A DNA stretch of 64,000 bases from Perkinsus chesapeaki (lineage: Eukaryota; Perkinsozoa; Perkinsida; Perkinsidae): positions 1-64,000 of the forward strand of contig JAAPAO010000139.1 in the NCBI GenBank assembly GCA_013115145.1, written 5' to 3'. The notes beneath the pieces were generated by a model, which ran no database searches, was not told the origin of the DNA, and saw nothing but the letters and a program-made list of their open reading frames with translations. Position 1 is the first letter of the stretch, and each line of letters opens with the position of its first letter. This document shows, piece after piece, positions 46,735 to 58,541 of the stretch. A program made the position numbers and the translations under genes.

Positions 46735-48891
46735 ATGGCACCGACTGAGGGTCATCAGGAATATATTCAAAAGAAGATCAACCCGATCTTGGAGAACCTC
46801 GTCACTCAGGTGCCGTTGTTGCCATTGCCCCTTGTAGATTCATCATATCATTTTAGCTACTATTGGAACGCCCAGAGGATCCTGTTCCTTTTATGATTCA
46901 GTGGCTCTCTGAATACGTAAGTCCCTAGCTTCATCTCCTTAACTCACCAATGCTTTTGACGTGGAGAAGTCGTGCGTGACTTAGAAACCGTCAAAAGATA
47001 TCTTGCTTGTGACCAGTCACCATGGATTACATGTCTCTAGGATATAGTGAATATCATCCCTACTTGCACCTGCGGAAAATAGGACTTTGGAGGATCGTGA
47101 CTAAGCGTTACATTGCTGGTGCAACAGGCCCACGTTCCATCATCCACTGTTCCAGCCCAGAGCACCGCAGAAGCAGGAGAAGTCGCTAGATTGCAGTCTG
47201 AAGTTGAATCCCTCCGATCGTAAAAGGACTTACTAACCCACAAAGGACGAGGCATCTACAGGTATATCAAAGACCTGGAGGCCAAGCAGGCTGCTGCTGA
47301 TGCGCCTGACCTACCACAACACGTCCCTTCTACTACGACAACTAAGGAAGAGGAGGACTCGGCCGATGAGGTGCTCTCAAGTTGACCTCTTTTGAATCTT
47401 CATGTCGTTTCCCGTAGAGTTCCGATGACGATGATGACGTTGTCGATGAGCTTCCTCCAGTCCCCGCCAGTTATCACCACAGAGGTCCCAGAGCCAGCGT
47501 CAGTGCAGAGGCCTATGGCGAGTGGAACAAGTAGGAGCTATCAAGGATGGAGCGTTCGGGTTAAGTTAACTGACTTCAGAAAACGTACGGATTTCGTGGC
47601 TCCGGTGTACCCGAAAACAGAGGAGCAAAAGGAGCGTATCAAAAACGTGCTAAACCAGAGCTTTCTGTTCATGTCCATCGATGAGAAGAGCTTAGATGTG
47701 GTCATCGGGGCGATGGTTGAGAAGGTAACGGAGCTGGTAGGATTGGCTGGGATGTCCTTGGTTAGGTTATCGAGCCCAAGCAACGTGTTATCAATCAAGG
47801 GGACGATGGTGATGTCCTTTATGTCATTGAGTCAGGTAATTGCATCGCTCATTATAGTAGGCTTTGATGACTTGGCTTAGGTGAGCTCGACTGTTATAAG
47901 AGGCTTCCTGGACAAGAGGAGGAGAAGCTGGTGAAGACCTGTACTGAAGGCGATGCCTTTGGTGAACTGGCCTTGCTATATAACACTCCCCGAGCGGCCA
48001 GTGTCGAGGCACGGTAGGCTCCGTCATCTCACCGTACATCTCTTGGCTGCCTATCTGCGCTCTACAGTCTAGTCGCCGTCTCGTGTATAGAAAATGCAGT
48101 TTTAATGCTGATTTGGATTACCCGAATTGGATTTATAAATCGAGCGGGTTGTCGTCTGGCGTCCCCAGAATCCTATGCCAATGACTCTGAATCTGCACAT
48201 TGCCATCTTCAAACAAAAGTTAGACGTGTTACAGCGTCTACACCTGGCCTCTTAGCTTGTCCGTGTCCTTAGGGGACGCTGTGTGGTGTGGCAACTTGAT
48301 CGGGAGACCTTCAACCATATCGTTAAAGAAGCTGCTGCCAACAAGCGCGAGAAGCACGAGGCGTTCTTGAAGAGTGTGCCGCTGCTGGAGAGTATGGACA
48401 GGTAGTACCTTGGCTCTGAGGTGGGGGAGGAGGAGGCTTCGGGAGCAGTTACGAGCGGTCTAAGATAGCTGATGCTTTGAAGACCGAGAACTACAAGGCA
48501 GGAGAATGCATCGTTCGACAGGGGGATGATGGCGACAAGTTCTACATGATTGAGGAGGGCGAGTGCACGGTGTTCAAGGTCTATGTGGAGGGACAGGTAG
48601 GAACCGAATTTCGTGGCGCAGTGACGCAGATCGTCTGTGGTTTAGGAACCCAAGGAGGTTATGCATTTAAAGAGCGGTGATTACTTTGGTGAACTGGCCC
48701 TCCTTAGTAACGACCCACGAGCTGCTACTGTCACTGCTAAGACAGACTGTCAAGTAAGCCACTACTCTCAATAATGCAGGGTGGATGGTCGTCACTTTAC
48801 TCAGGTCCTGTCACTCGATCGTCGTAGCTTCAAGAGGCTTCTAGGCCCACTTGAGGACATACTAAAGAGGAACACTGCTCGCTATGAGTAG
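46735..48891 (+). CDS. cAMP-dependent protein kinase regulatory subunit
   Basis: The N-terminal exons 'MAPTEGHQEYIQKKINPILE' and 'LLERPEDPVPFMIQWLSEY' form an RIIa-type dimerisation helix pair. An acidic linker 'SSDDDDDVVDELPP' precedes the inhibitory site 'RGPRASVSAEAYGEWNK'. Two cyclic-nucleotide-binding domains follow: 'INQGDDGDVLYVIESGEL' with the phosphate-binding 'FGELALLYNTPRAAS', and 'VRQGDDGDKFYMIEEGE' with 'FGELALLSNDPRAATV'. Both cassettes keep the key Glu and Arg, so cAMP should bind. The C-terminus is 'FKRLLGPLEDILKRN'. In the inhibitory site the position three before the phospho-acceptor Ser is Pro rather than Arg. Type-II-like, as the acceptor is Ser. Internal intron borders are approximate. 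Confidence 0.93.
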
Positions 48892-49148
48892 TGTGCGGCG
48901 GAGGCGGTTGCCATATTATTACTTATTAAAAGCATTGCGCCAATAGACAGGAAGAATATTTTCATACCGTTTTGTCATCTATCACTTGTTGTGATGGTGG
49001 AACTTCCGGTGAATAGTAGCTGCTAATAGTAACAATTGCATTAATAATCTCTTATAAGATCTCCCCGCAGTGCTGCCCATATTTTCAACTCGCATCCTCC
49101 TTCCAGGGCGATGTGTTTGGTTTGTCATCTTCCTTATCATCGGAGGCG

Positions 49149-49172
49149 TCCTCCTCCTCCTCCTCCTCCTCT
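49149..49172 (+). repeat. TCC trinucleotide run
   Basis: A simple (TCC)n run just upstream of the likely start of the MORN/hydrolase gene. Confidence 0.8.
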
Positions 49173-49186
49173 TTAGTACTATTTGA

Positions 49187-52100
49187 ATGGCCGCAGCTCG
49201 GCCTGCTGTTTCTCCATGTAGCCTGCCTCCTGCGGCAGCGAGATTCCGCCAACCAGAGCCTCATGGGTCCTTCTCCTCCTCAGCATCGGCCAGCAGCACC
49301 ATTCGGTATCTTTAGCCCTTAGCTCCGCTTGGTTTAATAATGCTTCAGGCGAGACTTGAGAGATCATATGAGTCCTCCGGGGAAGGTGGACATTCTTCAG
49401 CCTCGGCCGATGAGACGTAATGCTTGCCACCCCGTAGAGATGACCTTTTGTTAGGGGTCTTTTATGAGATGGAGCGTCGTCGGCTGGAAAGATCGTTGGA
49501 AGGTTACCGTATGGAGCCGGGCTGGGGAGCGAGGTTCGCAGCAGAACTTGTTGTTGTGTTGGTAGGATAAACCCCGCTTCGACCCTGGATACCTTTTCCT
49601 TCCAGGTGGCGTTCTTGCTTCTGTCCAACTCCATTGGTCGGAATATCCTTGGCCAAGTATTTCCGGACAAGAATAACTCTGCAGTCTTTCTGGTTGTGCC
49701 AGGAGTGGTATCGGTAACGTTATTACCGCGCCGCTGTCTCCCTGTCACAATCCGACTAGGTATTCTTTATCCTGCTTGCATCTATAAGGATAGCACTTCG
49801 ACGGAGGAGCGCTTTGTCAACTTTGGGGGTTACGGCATTACTAATAGGAGTTGTGTGGATTATATGGCTTTACGACCCCTCCGACAAATGGCCGGTAGCA
49901 TTAGGCCGCAGCGTCAGCTCCTGACTTAACCGCTCTTAGGCTGCCTCCCTCAAGGATATCATCCTAGTTGCTGTAGTAGTAGCATCAGTAGAGCTACTGT
50001 TAATTCTCATATATGTAATATTCCCCATACCATATCGACCTTTGCATATCTTTCCAGTTTGTCACTCATTACGGCTATCCCTTCATGCTCAAGCGTTTGC
50101 ATCCCGAGTTCTTAGTAAAATATTGGTGGAAACTGCAGCCATCGATCAACGAGGAGACCTTCGGGTAGTGGGGTCCTCCGCTGTGTGCTATGAGGATCTG
50201 GGATGTTGGCAGGTACTCTTATCAGAGGTATGGTATGTTTTCACTAACTCGGAATATTTGTAACTATCACGGCGACGTCGACGCCGAGGGTCGCCCTCAT
50301 GGCTTTGGAGTGTGGATGGATGATTCTCGGCATGGCGAGGTCCTTAAAGGCATCTGGCTGAAGGGTAGTAGCTTTTGAACATGCTCGGCCGCCTTACCGC
50401 CTCATCCAAAGAAATCTGGGAAACATTGATTACAGTGTGAAATATGATAAAGCGGAGCTCGACGTTGGAAGACAGGCCATCTCGCCGGATTCCTGTGTCG
50501 CTTAACCATATGAACATAGTTTTGCTAGTAGCATCTCATCTTTCACTCCTTTGCTCTGTGCCATGCCTTCTTATACCTCATCTGATACATCCAACAGGAG
50601 GGCTCTGTTATTTTTCTATATAAAATATTCTTTTTTAATGCCATACTTGTTTCACGTTATTCAGATTAACGGTAGCTTTGCTACTTGTTCATCAGTGAAA
50701 GAATGACGTCGTTGTGATTTAGCTATACTAAATTCATATCGCCGTGCCCTCCACTCTGCACTCCTGCTTTTGCTGCCAGGGTACCCTATGGGCCCTTTTG
50801 TATCTCGAGAGTTCAGCAGTGGTTCAGTGAGCGTCTGCCGTAGAATACTGTGGGCTTCAACTCGTGCGGAACCAGGTAATGCTCATACCGCTCCCTCCTC
50901 ATTGCATCGTTCTTTGTAGGTATAGACTGTAAATATATCTTCCCTCATAGAAGGGATTCCTGCCTCTATGGCTTGGCCTCTGTGGAGTGCTCCGTGTCCG
51001 GATATTTCTTCAATCATTTGCCTAAAGTCCGAGAGTTGGTCACGCGGACGCCGATCTTCGATGATGTCCTTGAGCATTTTAGAAGAGAGTAATAATACAT
51101 CGATTGTCACTAGCTGCTGCACATGACTGATAATACCTCATCGCCTCCTACTCCTGTACCAATGAGACTCACGTCCTTAGGACGTCAATTTCGTAGTTAT
51201 CGAACCTTCCTAATTGTTGCCAGAGTATTCGCGTTGCTGAAAAAATTAGTCAGAATGGCACATTTTCCTGTACAAGTATCCCATACTGCTACTCTTTGAA
51301 AAGTATATATAAGTGGGGATGTAGTCTCGTATAAGCTTTTAGTGTGTGATCTTTCAGATTTGATAAGGCCGATGAAGAGGACCTCGCCAATGGCGAATCT
51401 TTCGTTGGCTCGGAGAGAGATGCTTGCCGAGGAGATGTAATATCTATGTAGCAGTAAGGCACTAAATCATCACTTCAGTGCCCCTCGGCCCCGCCTGCCT
51501 TGCGCTTGAGATTGCTCACGTGCTTCGGTGCATTGGAACGAGGAAGCTCTCAAATGTTGTCGTTGAAGGGCGGTAGAAGTAAGTTGCCTCGCCCACCACC
51601 TTCATACCTGGCTTGGCTTAGCAGCCGGGGATACTGGCTTCATGGAGCTATTGCCGGCCAACGCCGATCCAGAGGAGCTTCGGCACAACACCGAAGAGGA
51701 AACTATGCACCATAACATGTACAGTAACGGTAGCCATTCTATTGACGATGTACACGGGCATTGAGCTGTTAGGAAATATACCATTGATAAACTCGAAGCC
51801 TTCTTATTTATTACCAGTCCGAAACGCAGAGGCCTTAGTCTACCTACACGGTTATAACTGTCCCATATCGAGTGCTATAAAGCGCCTTGGCCAAATGCTA
51901 GCCCTTGGACAATTCCCATTGTGGATTAGACCATTCGTCTTTTCCCAAAGTAAGTCCATAGATACACCGGCAAAGTGTCAACTGTGGTCGAGTTTAGGCA
52001 CCGGATCGGCGCTAACCTATCATGCGGCTCGGGACTGTCTGCCGCAGTACGCTCCGGACTTGGCAGACTTCGTCCAACGATTGAGAGCAGCGGGGTTTCG

Positions 52101-52882
52101 CCGAGTACATTTTTTAGTCCATTCGATGGGCGCTAGGTAAAGTGAGGAATGTAGCCTTTCCGTGATGTTATTTTTTCAGGCTTTTTCTCGAGGCGCTGCC
52201 GCTGATGATTCAAGACTCTTTGTTACAAATACGTGCATGCTCATTCTCCCCGTCAGTCTCTGGGGTCTCGACCCAGGGGAGTAAGGTATCTTTCTAGCCC
52301 ACAACGCACTGTGAAGATTAGGTACTCCAGCAGTTTGCACGCCGACTATCGATCTTGAAACTGCTGTCGACAAGGGCGATCGTATGACCCTGTTAAACGT
52401 TATATTGGTGAATGCCGACTATCCGTTGGACAAGTTCCGCTACGCTGTGCTGCCCTCCTTGCTGGAGTATTGTGAAAGAGTAACGGTGTATTCGGATAGT
52501 CGTGATGGTGCTCTTATGTGGTCTGAGCTGTTCAATCGCGAGAAGGCCTTGGGGAAGTTCGTGGGGACACTGTCCTGTGTGGATGAGAAGACCGGTCAGA
52601 GATATGGCGAATCATATATCGACGTTATGGACACCACTCATATGGATCAGAACGTCCATCAACTTCGTCATAACTTTTTCAATCTTAATGTCCAAGTCGT
52701 GTCGGACATCGCTGAGATAGTCCAGTCCTGCACCCCAGCAGTTAAGCGTAATACAAGGCTTACTAAGACGGGTAAGTATCATCATCTTCATCGACATCAG
52801 CTCCAATAGTGTCGTCGTTGTATCAGGTCGTGGCAATGTCTTCACATTTCTCAGTCCACCCAGCTTCGTTAAGAACAACTGA
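49187..52882 (+). CDS. MORN-repeat plus alpha/beta-hydrolase (DUF900-like) protein
   Basis: The 5' end is uncertain; a candidate start is 'MAAARPAVSPCSLPP' at 49187. Later exons are firm: 'HPEFLVKYWWKLQPSINEET' (about 50100-50164), a MORN-like unit 'DAEGRPHGFGVW', then a hydrolase core. That core has 'ALVYLHGYNCPISSAIKRLG' (oxyanion region), 'RPFVFS', 'VHFLVHSMGAR' (nucleophile elbow, Ser in H-S-M-G), 'DYPLDKFRYAVLPSLLEYC', 'VTVYSDSRDGALMWSELFN', and the C-terminal 'VFTFLSPPSFVKNN' with TGA 52880-52882. The 'SDTRDGAL'-type and 'LRHNFFNLN' motifs match the DUF900/alpha-beta hydrolase family seen in algae and alveolates. The substrate is unknown; MORN repeats suggest membrane or cytoskeletal attachment. 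Middle exons (50.4-51.7 kb) are partly assigned. Confidence 0.8.
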
Positions 52883-53064
52883 TATACTTGATTCTGTAAT
52901 TTAACTCTATAAGATAGCTACCATAATCCTGGCCTGGGCTACCATCTTTGTCCTTGTTCGCGGTTGCCAAGTGCATTAACTCACCAACTCGCATTGCTTA
53001 AGCTACATCCTCTTCATCATTCTCGGGCATTGCGTTCTTAGTTAAGTATCCTCTACAGTTCACA

Positions 53065-54240
53065 ATGGTATCAAGTAAAGGTCCTCCGGGCAGTTGGCTA
53101 GACGAGGAGGCATTCCCAGCATTTAAGGAGCTCCTCAGGGTTCTGGCAGACTACGCCAAACTAACGGGCTTCCGCTACGAGTAATCCAATGGCATCATTT
53201 CTCGCGAAGATTCCCTTCAGTCCTCGAGACTTTGAAGAGTCACCGTCTAGCTCTTCAGCGGTTAACAGTGTCGTCCGCGATTATCAGCGGCGCCTGGTCT
53301 CCGGTATGGACCAAGAGCTCTGGCGGCAAGCGATCAATGCAGTGCGATGCGCTGAACAGGAGGGCATTCGAACAGTGATGGTGGCGACTTGCCAAGACCT
53401 CGGCGTCTGGCCGGATGATGTTAAACCAGACGAGAGCGCTTGTAAGATACCCTTTAAGTGTTAACGTAGAATTGCGGAAATAGTATAATATTACGGTGAA
53501 AACTGAGCGCAAAATCTTCGATCGGGTGAGAAAACTGAAAAGCTTCTTCGGTGGAGGGAGGCTGGGAGGTTTGCTTGTTTGGTATGGATAGGTATGGCAT
53601 GGCAAGACACCAGTGAGCCCCTAGAGAAGATAGCGCTCTCCTTGTATCATCACCAACATAATGTTGCTGATAGTGAGGACTATAAGGTAAGCAGTGTAAA
53701 GATGGACTGCTAATGGCTGATGTCAGGCCGTATCTCGAACTGCAAGCTTCATTTCTGATTTCGTTTATGCCACTGTCGGCAGCGAGAAACCTGAACTCCA
53801 TCAGTGTAATAACGTGAGTCTTGCGCGGCTACGAGCCATTGGTTCAGGCGAGAAGTCCAAGTTGATGCTCACAGCTTTCTTGAATAGAGTGAAAGAGTAC
53901 CAAGCGAGGAAGGAGACCGGCATTGGCCAAGAACCGGAGGCATACAGACGGATACGAGAGACGGTACGCCGCCAGCTTGAATTGCCTTCAGTCACCGGGG
54001 CTCCTCAGGTGCTCTCGGCTATGGATCGATGGGCACCTCCATCGCTAGTATCATATATAGGGGAATGGACGACCGACAACTTCCCTTCGCCAACAACAGC
54101 GGCACTAGTGGGCCCACCAGCTTGCCTTGCCGCTCTTTATTTTATCCTTTCAGCTCGGATTCGGTGTTGTTGCGGCGGCTACGGCTATCGGAGTGGCAGC
54201 AGCTATGAACCGATCGAAGAAGAATCATAGAAGAGACTGA
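53065..54240 (+). CDS. Unknown protein with C-terminal membrane anchor
   Basis: Joined exons start 'MVSSKGPPGSWLDEEAF' at 53065. A first intron (about 53181-53219) links to 'PRDFEESPSSSSAVNSVV'. Further exons give 'MAWQDTSEPLEKIALSLY', 'AVSRTASFISDFVYATVG', 'VSLARLRAIGSGEKSK' and 'FLNRVKEYQARKETG'. The last exon forms one hydrophobic helix 'LGFGVVAAATAIGVAAAM' followed by a basic tail 'NRSKKNHRRD'. The single C-terminal helix and basic tail indicate a tail-anchored protein, perhaps of mitochondria or ER. The soluble part is mostly helical with no known domain. All introns are GT-AG and 35-50 nt, except one of about 150 nt (about 53442-53592) whose acceptor choice is less certain. Confidence 0.65.
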
Positions 54241-54319
54241 CAATCATCGTCAATTCTGACTTGTTCATTTTTCACCTTGAGTACGTTGCGTTATCTTAAG
54301 TGATCGACATAAGTGGGTT

Positions 54320-55361
54320 ATGCTTCGCTTCACACGAGCTCGCTTGTATGCGAGCGCAGAGTTCAAATTACAACTGCCAAGGTCGGCTCACACTGTCTAC
54401 CTTGCTTTGTTGAGTGGGCAGTTCGGTGCGACCTTGTCAACACTAGTGTGCCGAGTACCGATATGCAAACCAACTCAGGGAGACAGAGGGTGCTAATCTG
54501 AGCAATTTATTATCTGCATGCTCCAACCTTAGATATCGCCTGGGTGGTGGACAGTCACAAGGGCGAACTGCTATCACTGTAATTCATCCCGTCAGCGAAC
54601 ACCACATCGCTCTTCATGGCGAAAAGTAGCCTTGTCTTTACCATACTCCTTCCTTAGGAGTTTCCAGGTATCCAGTGACTCTTTGCGAGATGAGGCCAAT
54701 CACACACATTCCAGACCAGCTCAAGCTGCACGCAGTCGCGACTGGGCATCCCTTATTCGGGGATTACTACTACACAAATGATAGGTAAAGGACCACTCGC
54801 TGCTGCTTGAGCCCATTCTTCTTCAGGGTGCTAGATGCCCACTATGAATCAGGCAAACTGTACACGATGCCTCGAGGGCTCGAAGGGCCCGCTATTCAAC
54901 CATGGTTGTCAGCGCCCGGAGTCTGGCATGAAGAACATATCAAATCGCTCAAGCCTCGACCAGTAGGCGATGAATCATCGGGCCCGCGCATTGTCCGATG
55001 GCCTTCGCGTGCTACCCCACTCCTATCTGAGGCCGATGAAGTCCCCGAGATTTTGGAAGAGATTGTGATGGAAGATCAGGTAAGGTGGCGTGAACCTTGT
55101 CTTGTCCTAGCACTCGAGCAGCTATCGAGTCTCGTCGGCACTTCCCCTATGATGCCCTACGAGTCGGCGCTGAGAGAATTAGTGGACATTGAGCCGTTAG
55201 TGCGAGAATGGGGCTTTAATGAGGAAGATGATGTGGAAATCGGTCAAGTCAAGGACCCGAGGTATGCATTTCATCCACTGTCTCGATGGAAGCTTTCCCA
55301 TAGATATAGTGATCGAGATGTCTTCTTCGACCAGCCTCGTAAATGGGTACGGAAGTTGTGA
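54320..55361 (+). CDS. RluA-family pseudouridine-synthase-like protein, N-terminally short
   Basis: A candidate start at 54320 opens 'MLRFTRARLYASAEFK', which could be a mitochondrial presequence. 'TVYLALLSGQFG' follows, like the 'YxALVxG' strand of RluA enzymes, then 'GQSQGRTAITVI' and an exon with 'TLCEMRPITHIPDQLKLHA' and 'ATGHPLFGDYYY'. These correspond to the C-terminal half of the catalytic domain. The hallmark 'HRLD' motif with the catalytic Asp should lie before this and there is no room for it: the preceding gene ends 80 nt upstream. 'HIPDQ' replaces the usual GRTHQ. A C-terminal extension of about 170 residues ends '...DQPRKWVRKL'. It may be an inactive paralogue or my start may be wrong. 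Confidence 0.55.
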
Positions 55362-56127
55362 ACTTGAAACTCGAGGTTAGTCGAGCATGTTTCGGTTGTA
55401 TTCGTTTCACTTATGTTGATGTTTTTGAGTGTCAAAGTGGTCTTTAAAGACTCTCCGTGCGGTCCGATGGACCAATGGATCCTGTCCATACGGTATGGAC
55501 CATACCCATCGTTAAACAGGAAGTCGCGCTATCCGAAACATATGGTCGAACGGTTCACTTCTGGTAACTGCTACACAAAACGTTTAATGGTGAACTCTCT
55601 CTAGTACGGTTGACACATGATGTCTGCGGGTGTTGGAGACCAACTCTAATACTGAAATCCACGGTGTCACCGTAACCGCGACATACTCATGTGCTTTTGC
55701 TTTCGATAATTTACTGCCATGGATTGAGCAGTGAAGGGGAGGAAGTGTACCGGCTAGGAAGCCAAGAGGCAGAGGGTAAACTTAAGGGATGCAGTAGCAA
55801 GAAACGTTCAAGCAAAAACGTTCAAGTTGAAGAGCCTTGGAATGAAGATGTAGATCTGCTACAGAATGATACATTGCTAGAAATATTAAACGAGAAAGAA
55901 AATGGTAGAGATGAAAGGGACTAGAATCTCATTAAACCGATAAGAAGATTTTATGCCCGGAACCGCCTTCAGCTTGACGGGGACCCCCTGCGCAGTCACG
56001 GTACGTGTCCGTGTCGCGCGTAAGACTCCATTCTCCCCCGTCAATGAGCTTGACTATACTCATAACACAATATAAGTTATGTAGGAAAGAATTTAGCATA
56101 CAGTAGTAGATATACTTTACAAATATG
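55362..56127. other. Intergenic region, one small frame
   Basis: Contains a 77-codon frame at 55691-55924 without an ATG start or motif, rich in Lys and Glu ('EILNEKENGRDERD'). It may be a 3' exon or UTR. Nothing else is recognised. Confidence 0.35.
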
Positions 56128-58541
56128 TCAGAGTTCTGTGGTCGTACAACGCTGCCTCGCCGATTTAGTCTTCTTCAAGGAAACTCCCATCGCTCGCCGT
56201 TCCCTGGCTCTGCTCCAACTTAGCTCCTTCATGAGGAAGTAAGTATCCAATGGCGAGCCATCACGCAATTGCACCACAGGACCAGGCTGAAGCTCAAAAT
56301 CTTGGTATACAATCTTAGCAGTAGCGCAGGAGATATGAACCCTGAAAAGCACATCTCCAATTAGACACCTGGCGAGGGGAAACGGACAAGTTCTGACACA
56401 ACAATTATCGAATTTAGACCGGACGTCTAGCTCAGGACAACCGATAGTCAATTCAAAATGAGCTCAAGGGATTGATGCGTGCAGACAAAACAGAAGAATA
56501 TGAATCCTATTCTTCTGTTTTGTCAGATCCTATTATAGGATCGGTTTAGCTTAAATAAAATCCAACGTATTTAGGATATGCATAATAAAATAATCTATAT
56601 GTTTATATCCCACCAAAGAATACTATATTCTTTGGTGGGATATAAACATACGAGATACATATTTGAATACCACCCTTCTCCCTCCTGTTCCCGTTTATAA
56701 CCTTGCCGGATCTCCAGTGCTCTCCATCAAATGTGCAGTGGTTACTCCTTCACCCCAAACATCATAGATAAAGTTCCTGCCCCCAAGAATACCTGCTACA
56801 CATGGTCCAGTGCTGACTCCAATCCTAACAGCCAACGGTTGTCCATGAATGTCTCGTATGCCCCTCTCTACTATCCCTTCTTTCATTGCTAGGGCCATTC
56901 GGCAGCCGCAATGGGCATGCTGGGGATTCGGTGTAGGTAGACCACAAGTAGCCATGTACGCGTCGCCACATGTTTTTATTTTCTCTAGTCCATAATCCTC
57001 GGCAACATCGTCAAATAAAGTGAATAAATAGTTAAGCAGGGCGACCAGATCCTCGGCTCTCATCCGGCTTGTCATACTGGTAAATTGCACCACGTCAGAG
57101 AACACGATCGTGACGTTATCGAATCTTTGAGCGAGACCAGACGGAAATATATTGTCATATCCACGAGCCTTAATTGATGCCACCACAGACTCCGGCAATA
57201 CATTCAGGAGCAACTTTTCGCTCCTTTCGGTCTCATTTGCCAGTGTAACACCGAGGACATAATCCTTCCGCAATAGACGACCGTACATGTATTTAACAAC
57301 CAAGATTATACCGGTGCAAAATATTGTGAATGCTATATTTTCGCCCGGCTGAGAAAAGTAACCGCTCTTCATTCGCGGGTCAGAGGACAGGTAAAGTAAA
57401 GGATAATGTACAGTATACTCAACGAGTAGAAAAAATATTGCCACATAGAAAAAGTGGACGAAACGAAGGTGATAACAAGTGCCTAGACAATATATTATTA
57501 ATACTGTATCAAAGGTGTCCTCAATAGCCCAGCAATGAAAGGGGAATACATACGGGGATATGAATACCCATATCATAGCGACAACACCAGTAATAAATGC
57601 TAGTATCCAATGGATTAAAGCATGATTGGTTATAAACCATTGGCTCTTATCTTTGAAGTAAATACTTAAACCACCTGTTATTATGGCAGATACTATTATT
57701 ATTAATTCCGGCGATGCTACCAGGACTGACCAATAATTTATGGAATCAGTCTGACCGTAGCAAAGGACCGTATCACTGACGTAAGCTCCCATCACTTTAG
57801 CTTTCGATAAGGCATCGTTTAAGCCAGCATAACGGACAAATGATACTATGAAGCAGCAGCAAATCGCCAAGATTGCGTTCCAACATCTGTGAATCTTCGA
57901 GGCACAAAGTCGCCTAGTCCAATCCATAACGTAACTTTTTTCCAAGCCGGCATTCGGGAATTCTAAAGTAAATATATTCATTCCGTGGCCGAATTGCTCC
58001 CAGAGTCCATCTCGCTGAAGAGTATCAAACCCGAGCTTCCTCCAGGACACATGAGGGTCCTCGGTGGGATCCCGGTCGCCAAATAGATACCGAAATCTCC
58101 ACGGCAAACAGTCGAGGACTCTCCTCGGCAATATAGGCCCCTTCAAACAGGAACATCTCACACCACACACCTCCGGAGAGACCTCATCTGGCACAGTAGA
58201 GACAATCGAGGAGCTGCTGCTATCTTGATTGCTAGGCGCCAGAGTGGTGGTTCGGTCAGCCGGTGATTTCCGACGTACAATTGACCGCCGTAGACACCCC
58301 GACTTCTGTTGTCGTGTGCCGGATATAATGGTAAAAAGACAAACAAAGTCTATCAGGGAAACTGCATCACTTCCCACGCAATATGTGTACGCTGTGGAGG
58401 AGGAAGAGTTTTGTGGCGCGTGACGCAGTCACAACTCCAAATGGCGGCTGCTGCGTCTTTTGTTTTTGGCAGTCTCTCGCATGTGGCTGTTGCTTCTTCG
58501 TTACTTCGCGGAGGGAGCGGTATAAGGTAATAGGGGCACAA
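56128..58541 (-). CDS. Class III adenylyl-c­yclase-like membrane protein
   Basis: The minus-strand gene has three clear exons. Exon 1 begins near 58541 ('MCPYYLIPLPPRSNEE'); a small intron (about 58398-58433) leads to the main exon (about 58397-56702). This has a long cytosolic N-terminus, about six hydrophobic helices, a signalling helix ('NVLPESVVASIKA') and a cyclase catalytic domain. The last exon, 56341-56128, supplies 'VHISCATAKIVYQDFELQPG' and 'LDTYFLMKEL', the end of the domain. Metal Asp residues are kept ('FSDVVQFTSM', 'CGDAYM'), and Lys in 'KIKTCG' with Asp in 'YDVWG' indicate ATP rather than GTP. The usual transition-state Asn and Arg are replaced ('GVTTAHLM' where N-V-A-S-R-M is expected). 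It may act only in a heterodimer or be regulatory. The last intron (56342-56701) holds a hairpin cluster. Confidence 0.87.
56484..56524. repeat. Perfect 17-bp hairpin
   Basis: The arms 56484-56500 (GACAAAACAGAAGAATA) and 56508-56524 are exact reverse complements around a 7-nt loop. It lies inside the last intron of the cyclase gene and is the first of three such structures. Confidence 0.92.
56526..56542. repeat. Perfect 8-bp palindrome
   Basis: GATCCTAT-T-ATAGGATC, directly after the 17-bp hairpin with only one base between them. Confidence 0.9.
56598..56650. repeat. Perfect 25-bp hairpin with 3-nt loop
   Basis: Left arm 56598-56622 begins TATGTTTATATCCCACC; right arm 56626-56650 is its exact reverse complement; the loop is CTA. 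No mismatch in 25 pairs. It lies in the last intron of the cyclase gene, near the donor side. Confidence 0.93.

Noticed and set aside
49179-49748. Minus-strand open frame of 189 codons
   Set aside because: No motif, and the opposite strand carries the 5' part of the MORN/hydrolase gene; probably a chance frame in GC-rich sequence.
56128-56451. Separate 107-codon minus-strand gene
   Set aside because: It has no ATG start and its sequence completes the cyclase catalytic domain, so it is the last exon of that gene.
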